Source of the DNA: SAR86 cluster bacterium
GTDB taxonomy: Bacteria > Pseudomonadota > Gammaproteobacteria > Pseudomonadales > Pseudohongiellaceae
Direction of reading: 5' to 3'
Length of the DNA stretch: 44,730 nt
Assembly: GCA_002746215.1 (NCBI GenBank)
Contig: NVWI01000002.1
Span: 458,291-503,020, forward strand
Below the pieces are notes generated by a model. That model saw only the letters and a program-made list of their open reading frames with translations, did no database searches and was not told the DNA's origin. A program made the position numbers and the translations under genes. Positions 41,220-44,730 of this stretch are shown one piece after another; position 1 is the first letter of the stretch, and every line of letters begins with the position of its first letter.

Positions 41220-43847
41220 ATGAAAAAACTCATTATTATTATCACTGGTCTAATCTCGCTTAGCTTTGCAGTCATTGTCGTCGGCGTGCTATTCCTCATT
41301 AATCTGGATATGAATAATTATAAAGACTGGCTCAGCGAGCAATTCTATGAGCGAACCGGCAGAGATTTGGTGATTAGTGGGAACATTGAAAGCAGCATCT
41401 ACCCCTGGCTGGGATTCGAAGCAGAAGGACTTAGCATCTCCAACCCCGACGGCTTTTCTGATGCAGACTTTCTGGTCGCAGATAGGATCGCGTTCAGGAT
41501 CAAACTGATGCCCTTGCTCAATCAGGAATATGAAATAGATACCATTGAGCTTAGTGGTGCCACGTTAAATTTAGAGGTAGCTGCTAATGGTATGGATAAC
41601 TGGTCCAGTTTTGCTGACGCCAATGAGCAGATGCCAGCAGCAGAATCAGGATCTGGCGAAGGTTTTACTTTTAATCAATTAATCATTGGTGGTGTGGCTA
41701 TCGAGTCTGTTCAGGTGAATTATATTGATCAGCTGAATGATCAAACTATCAGCGCTAACAATATCAACATGAATATCCCCGAGCTGGTATATGGTGAGCC
41801 GCTTGATCTTGTAATGAGCTTCCAGCTTAGTGCCACTAATCCAGATTTGGAAAGTGCTATCAACCTGAGTAGCACCCTAAGCTATGATCTTGATAATAAT
41901 ATTTATGCACTCGAAAACTTAAGTCTAGATTTTCTGGATAGCCTGCTGGAAGCTGACCTACGTAGCGACAATGGCAGTGTCAACGGCTCAATAAATTTCA
42001 GCACTGAGCGTACACGTGAATTATTTGGCTTGCTTGGCCAAGCTGAATTGGCAGAGCGCATTGATGACAGAGAAAGTGGCGGAGAGAATGGCATCAATCT
42101 GAGCAGTACTGTTTCCTACAACTTTGAGGATAATAATTATTCTGTTGAAGATTTCAATCTGGAATTTCTGGGTAGCAAACTAGAAGCTGATCTACGCAGT
42201 AATGCTGGCAATGTTAGCGGCTCGATCAATTTCAATAGTGAACGACCTCAAGAATTATTCAACTTATTGGGCCAGGATGAGCTGGCTGAGCGCATTGATG
42301 ACATTCAGGTATTGGTCTATCTGGATGGTAATACCGATAACATCCAGCTGCTTCCCTTTGATCTCAACGTCAGTGTTTCCGGCTCGCCATTAATTTCACC
42401 CACAAATGTACATTTATACACCAATGCCGAATTTGATATTGAAGATGAAAATCTCATGCTCAATGACTTTAGCTTATCTGCACTCGACTTGCTCTTGGAA
42501 GGAAAGTTCAATATCAGCAATGTATTAAGTCAGCCTGATATTAGCGGTGAGTTTGATATCGAAAGCTTCAACCCCAAGGCGCTTAGCGCTGCACTGGAGT
42601 TTGAATTACCACTAACCCGTGACCCTGATGTTCTGGAGAAAATTGCCTTTTCCACCAGCCTCAACGTGAATAGCGAATCCCTTGAATTGAATCGATTCAT
42701 CCTGGAGCTAGATGACACCCTCATTACGGGCTCTTTAAACGCCAATGACTTCAATCAACCCGACATAAGCTTCGATATTGCGCTTAATACTATTGATGTA
42801 GACCGCTATCTGGCACCTGAACAAACACCGGCATCGACATCAACAGCAAACAATGCAGAATCTACAGACCCTTCATTCACAAGTCTGCAAAGCCTAAACC
42901 TGGCGGGTGAAGTGAGCATTGATGAGCTCAGGGTATCCGGTCTGACCTTAAGTGATGTGTTACTTGGCTTGAATGCTAATCAAGGTTTAATAGAGCTGGC
43001 CCCCGTTCAGGCCAATCTTTATCAGGGCAGCTATACCGGATCAGTGAGCCTAAATGTTAACAACGAAGAACCTCAGTTCACTATGCAGTCAACTTTACAA
43101 AATATCAATATTGAGCCCCTTTCCAATGACTTTATTGGTGCCTCCTATGCCAGTGGCAGCGGGACTATCAACTTAGCTCTGACGGGCAATGGAAGCAATG
43201 CGCAAAGCATCCTTGCAAGCCTCAATGGAACTGCCGACCTGGCACTCACTGACGGCGTACTGGAAGGTGTTGATGTAGGGGCCGTTCTTGCACAGCTTGA
43301 AACCATGATACGCAGTAGACAACTATTGACTGTCGAACGCGGGGGGCAAACTGCCTTTGATAATCTCAGCGCAAGTGTGCAGATAAATAATGGTATAGCG
43401 CGAAGTAATGATTTACTCATTCAAGCGCCAGGGTTTAATGTCACGGGAATAGGAACATTGGCTAATTTGCAAAATCAAAGTATAGACTTTGATCTACTGG
43501 CTTCTGTAAATGCAGCGAGCGCTTCTGTGGAAAGTGAAGAATATGATATCGGCGGCTATGCACTGCCCATTAATTGCAGCGGCTCTATGAATTCACCCAG
43601 CTGTTTACCTGATATTAATAGCATAGTAAGTGCGGCAATAGGCAATGTACTCCAGGAAGGTCTTAGCAACGTCCTGCAAGAAGGCATCGGAGGCTTGCTG
43701 AATCAAGTTCTGGGAACTGGTAATAAATCTGAAAACGCGCCCGAAGATACTGCCGAAACGGGTGAACCTGCTGAAGAAAGCAATATGGAACAATCTGATC
43801 CCGTTGAAGAACTGTTCAATTCTGTCCTCGATAGTTTATTTAACTAA
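41220..43847 (+). CDS. asmA: AsmA family protein with an internal duplication
   Basis: AsmA-family proteins are anchored in the inner membrane and span the periplasm as a beta groove that moves phospholipids toward the outer membrane. The 875-residue protein has one N-terminal membrane helix (about 4-27), then the AsmA N-terminal part (WLGFEAEGLSISNPDGF) and the C-terminal AsmA domain (about 610-790). Residues 214-283 are repeated at 292-361 (INLSST...LAERIDD in both). The C-terminus ends in a low-complexity acidic tail. It lies about 130 bp upstream of mlaA. Confidence 0.9.
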   Translation: MKKLIIIITGLISLSFAVIVVGVLFLINLDMNNYKDWLSEQFYERTGRDLVISGNIESSIYPWLGFEAEGLSISNPDGFSDADFLVADRIAFRIKLMPLLNQEYEIDTIELSGATLNLEVAANGMDNWSSFADANEQMPAAESGSGEGFTFNQLIIGGVAIESVQVNYIDQLNDQTISANNINMNIPELVYGEPLDLVMSFQLSATNPDLESAINLSSTLSYDLDNNIYALENLSLDFLDSLLEADLRSDNGSVNGSINFSTERTRELFGLLGQAELAERIDDRESGGENGINLSSTVSYNFEDNNYSVEDFNLEFLGSKLEADLRSNAGNVSGSINFNSERPQELFNLLGQDELAERIDDIQVLVYLDGNTDNIQLLPFDLNVSVSGSPLISPTNVHLYTNAEFDIEDENLMLNDFSLSALDLLLEGKFNISNVLSQPDISGEFDIESFNPKALSAALEFELPLTRDPDVLEKIAFSTSLNVNSESLELNRFILELDDTLITGSLNANDFNQPDISFDIALNTIDVDRYLAPEQTPASTSTANNAESTDPSFTSLQSLNLAGEVSIDELRVSGLTLSDVLLGLNANQGLIELAPVQANLYQGSYTGSVSLNVNNEEPQFTMQSTLQNINIEPLSNDFIGASYASGSGTINLALTGNGSNAQSILASLNGTADLALTDGVLEGVDVGAVLAQLETMIRSRQLLTVERGGQTAFDNLSASVQINNGIARSNDLLIQAPGFNVTGIGTLANLQNQSIDFDLLASVNAASASVESEEYDIGGYALPINCSGSMNSPSCLPDINSIVSAAIGNVLQEGLSNVLQEGIGGLLNQVLGTGNKSENAPEDTAETGEPAEESNMEQSDPVEELFNSVLDSLFN

Positions 43848-43974
43848 GGTGTTACTAGTTTCATCACTATTAGTTTTAGATAACTATTTAATAGAAATAC
43901 ATCCTAACTGCTTTTATAATGCACACTTTAAGAAGAAGTCGAACATGCTATCCGTAACAGGAGTTGTTGTAAGA

Positions 43975-44706
43975 ATGGATCTTTTAATCAAACGCTACAG
44001 TAAGCTAATTGCTTTACTTGGCTTGTTAGCATCATCCTCCTTGGTTTATGCACAAGAAGAAGAGGATGAATTTTTCTTCTTTGAAGAAGACGCTTTTGAA
44101 GAAGACATCGCTGACCCCTTCGAGTCCGTTAATCGCGTCATGTTTAATTTCAATGATAAGCTGTATCGGTTAATTTTAAGCCCTGTTGTGAAAACCTACC
44201 GCTTAATTCCTGAAGGGGCACGGGTATCCATTTCAAATTTTTATACAAATTTAACAACACCTGTCTCTGCTATTAATGCACTTTTACAACTGGATCTGCC
44301 TAACGCAGGCTCTGAAGTTTCACGTTTTGCCTTAAATTCAACGATTGGTATATTAGGGCTTTTTGACCCTGCTACTCGCTGGGGCTTTGAGCAGGATCGC
44401 GAAGATTTTGGTCAAACTTTGGCGCATTATGGCGTTGGGCATGGCTTTTATCTGGTCTTACCTCTTATAAGCTTTTCCAGTTTACGTGATGCAACAGGTC
44501 GCCTGGGTAATTCCGCATTAAACCCCACTAATTATATCTGGGATCCAGAATTAGATGACTGGATAGCATTTCAGGCACTTGATACGGTCAATGACTTCTC
44601 CTTCGACGTGGATATCTACACCTCCCTTTACGATAGCGCCCTTGACCCTTACGTTTTTTTCCGCAGCGCTTATGTGCAAAATCGTGAAGGTGCGGTAAAC
44701 CGATAG
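43975..44706 (+). CDS. mlaA: MlaA-family (VacJ) outer-membrane lipid transport protein, no lipobox
   Basis: MlaA removes misplaced phospholipids from the outer leaflet of the outer membrane and passes them to the Mla system. From this ATG (AGGAG 11 nt upstream) the protein is 243 residues. Core motifs are DPFESVNRVMFNFNDKLYRL, then NFYTNLTTPVSAINALLQ and GFEQDREDFGQTLAHYGVG. The signal peptide ends in SSSLVYAQ without a lipobox Cys, unlike E. coli MlaA. A very acidic stretch (EEEDEFFFFEEDAFEED) follows. The other mla genes are not nearby. Confidence 0.92.
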   Translation: MDLLIKRYSKLIALLGLLASSSLVYAQEEEDEFFFFEEDAFEEDIADPFESVNRVMFNFNDKLYRLILSPVVKTYRLIPEGARVSISNFYTNLTTPVSAINALLQLDLPNAGSEVSRFALNSTIGILGLFDPATRWGFEQDREDFGQTLAHYGVGHGFYLVLPLISFSSLRDATGRLGNSALNPTNYIWDPELDDWIAFQALDTVNDFSFDVDIYTSLYDSALDPYVFFRSAYVQNREGAVNR

Positions 44707-44730
44707 AACATTAAGCCTGGAGTAAGATTT

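Noticed and set aside
43762..43974. N-terminal extension of the MlaA frame overlapping AsmA
   Set aside because: The extension has no MlaA similarity, overlaps the AsmA gene in another frame, and the ATG at 43975 has a good ribosome-binding site followed by a proper signal peptide.

Overview
The window reads as chromosome of a moderately AT-rich Gammaproteobacterium, most likely a marine or other aquatic heterotroph. The grounds are the pspF/pspABC locus with a sigma-54 promoter, the glutathione-linked formaldehyde pathway, MlaA, AsmA, MtfA, a DUF465 (YdcH-like) protein and REP-type palindromes. No rRNA, intact tRNA, integrase, transposase or CRISPR array is visible. Genus cannot be assigned from the sequence alone.

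Region 1 (1-9420) is a defence island, read leftward. Its order is a PD-(D/E)xK DUF4268 protein, hsdM, hsdS, an Abi_C-type HEPN protein, an Abi_2-type HEPN protein and hsdR (cut by the window edge). A Fic AMP-transferase with its own palindromic operator lies to the right. Just beyond it (9652-9679) is a sequence shaped like a tRNA 3' end (T-arm, acceptor strand, CCA), a possible scar of island integration.

Region 2 (9.7-29.5 kb) is accessory metabolism. It holds a zinc-type alcohol dehydrogenase family reductase, a secreted dihaem cytochrome c, a TolB-like lipoprotein and two small NTF2-fold proteins. A TetR regulator then faces a GST / HD-domain / exported DJ-1-family operon across a long inverted repeat. 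Next come a flavin monooxygenase with an N-terminal NTF2 domain and a beta-lactamase-fold serine hydrolase. The centrepiece is a modified ortho-cleavage cluster: phenol monooxygenase, divergent LysR regulator, chlorocatechol-type intradiol dioxygenase, dienelactone hydrolase and chloromuconate-type cycloisomerase, followed by a degenerate ADP-ribosylglycohydrolase-like gene. These would take a (chloro)phenol to maleylacetate; no maleylacetate reductase is present. Two secreted proteins (one DUF6152) close the region.

Region 3 (30-44.7 kb) is more core-like. It holds a secreted thermonuclease, an ABC exporter, a small basic protein, MtfA peptidase, a DUF465 protein, pspF and a divergent sigma-54 operon (lipoprotein-pspA-pspB-pspC with a doubled PspC domain). 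Glutathione-dependent formaldehyde dehydrogenase and S-formylglutathione hydrolase follow, then a HupE/UreJ-PPIase pair, AsmA and an MlaA protein without the usual lipidated cysteine.

Scattered through the window are three copies of a ~95-bp REPIN-like element (inverted GGTGTCAGAGTAA ends) and one element of a second type. Three of the four have a 10-12 bp direct duplication starting exactly at the element's last CC. Short tandem duplications spanning stop codons occur at several other gene ends.
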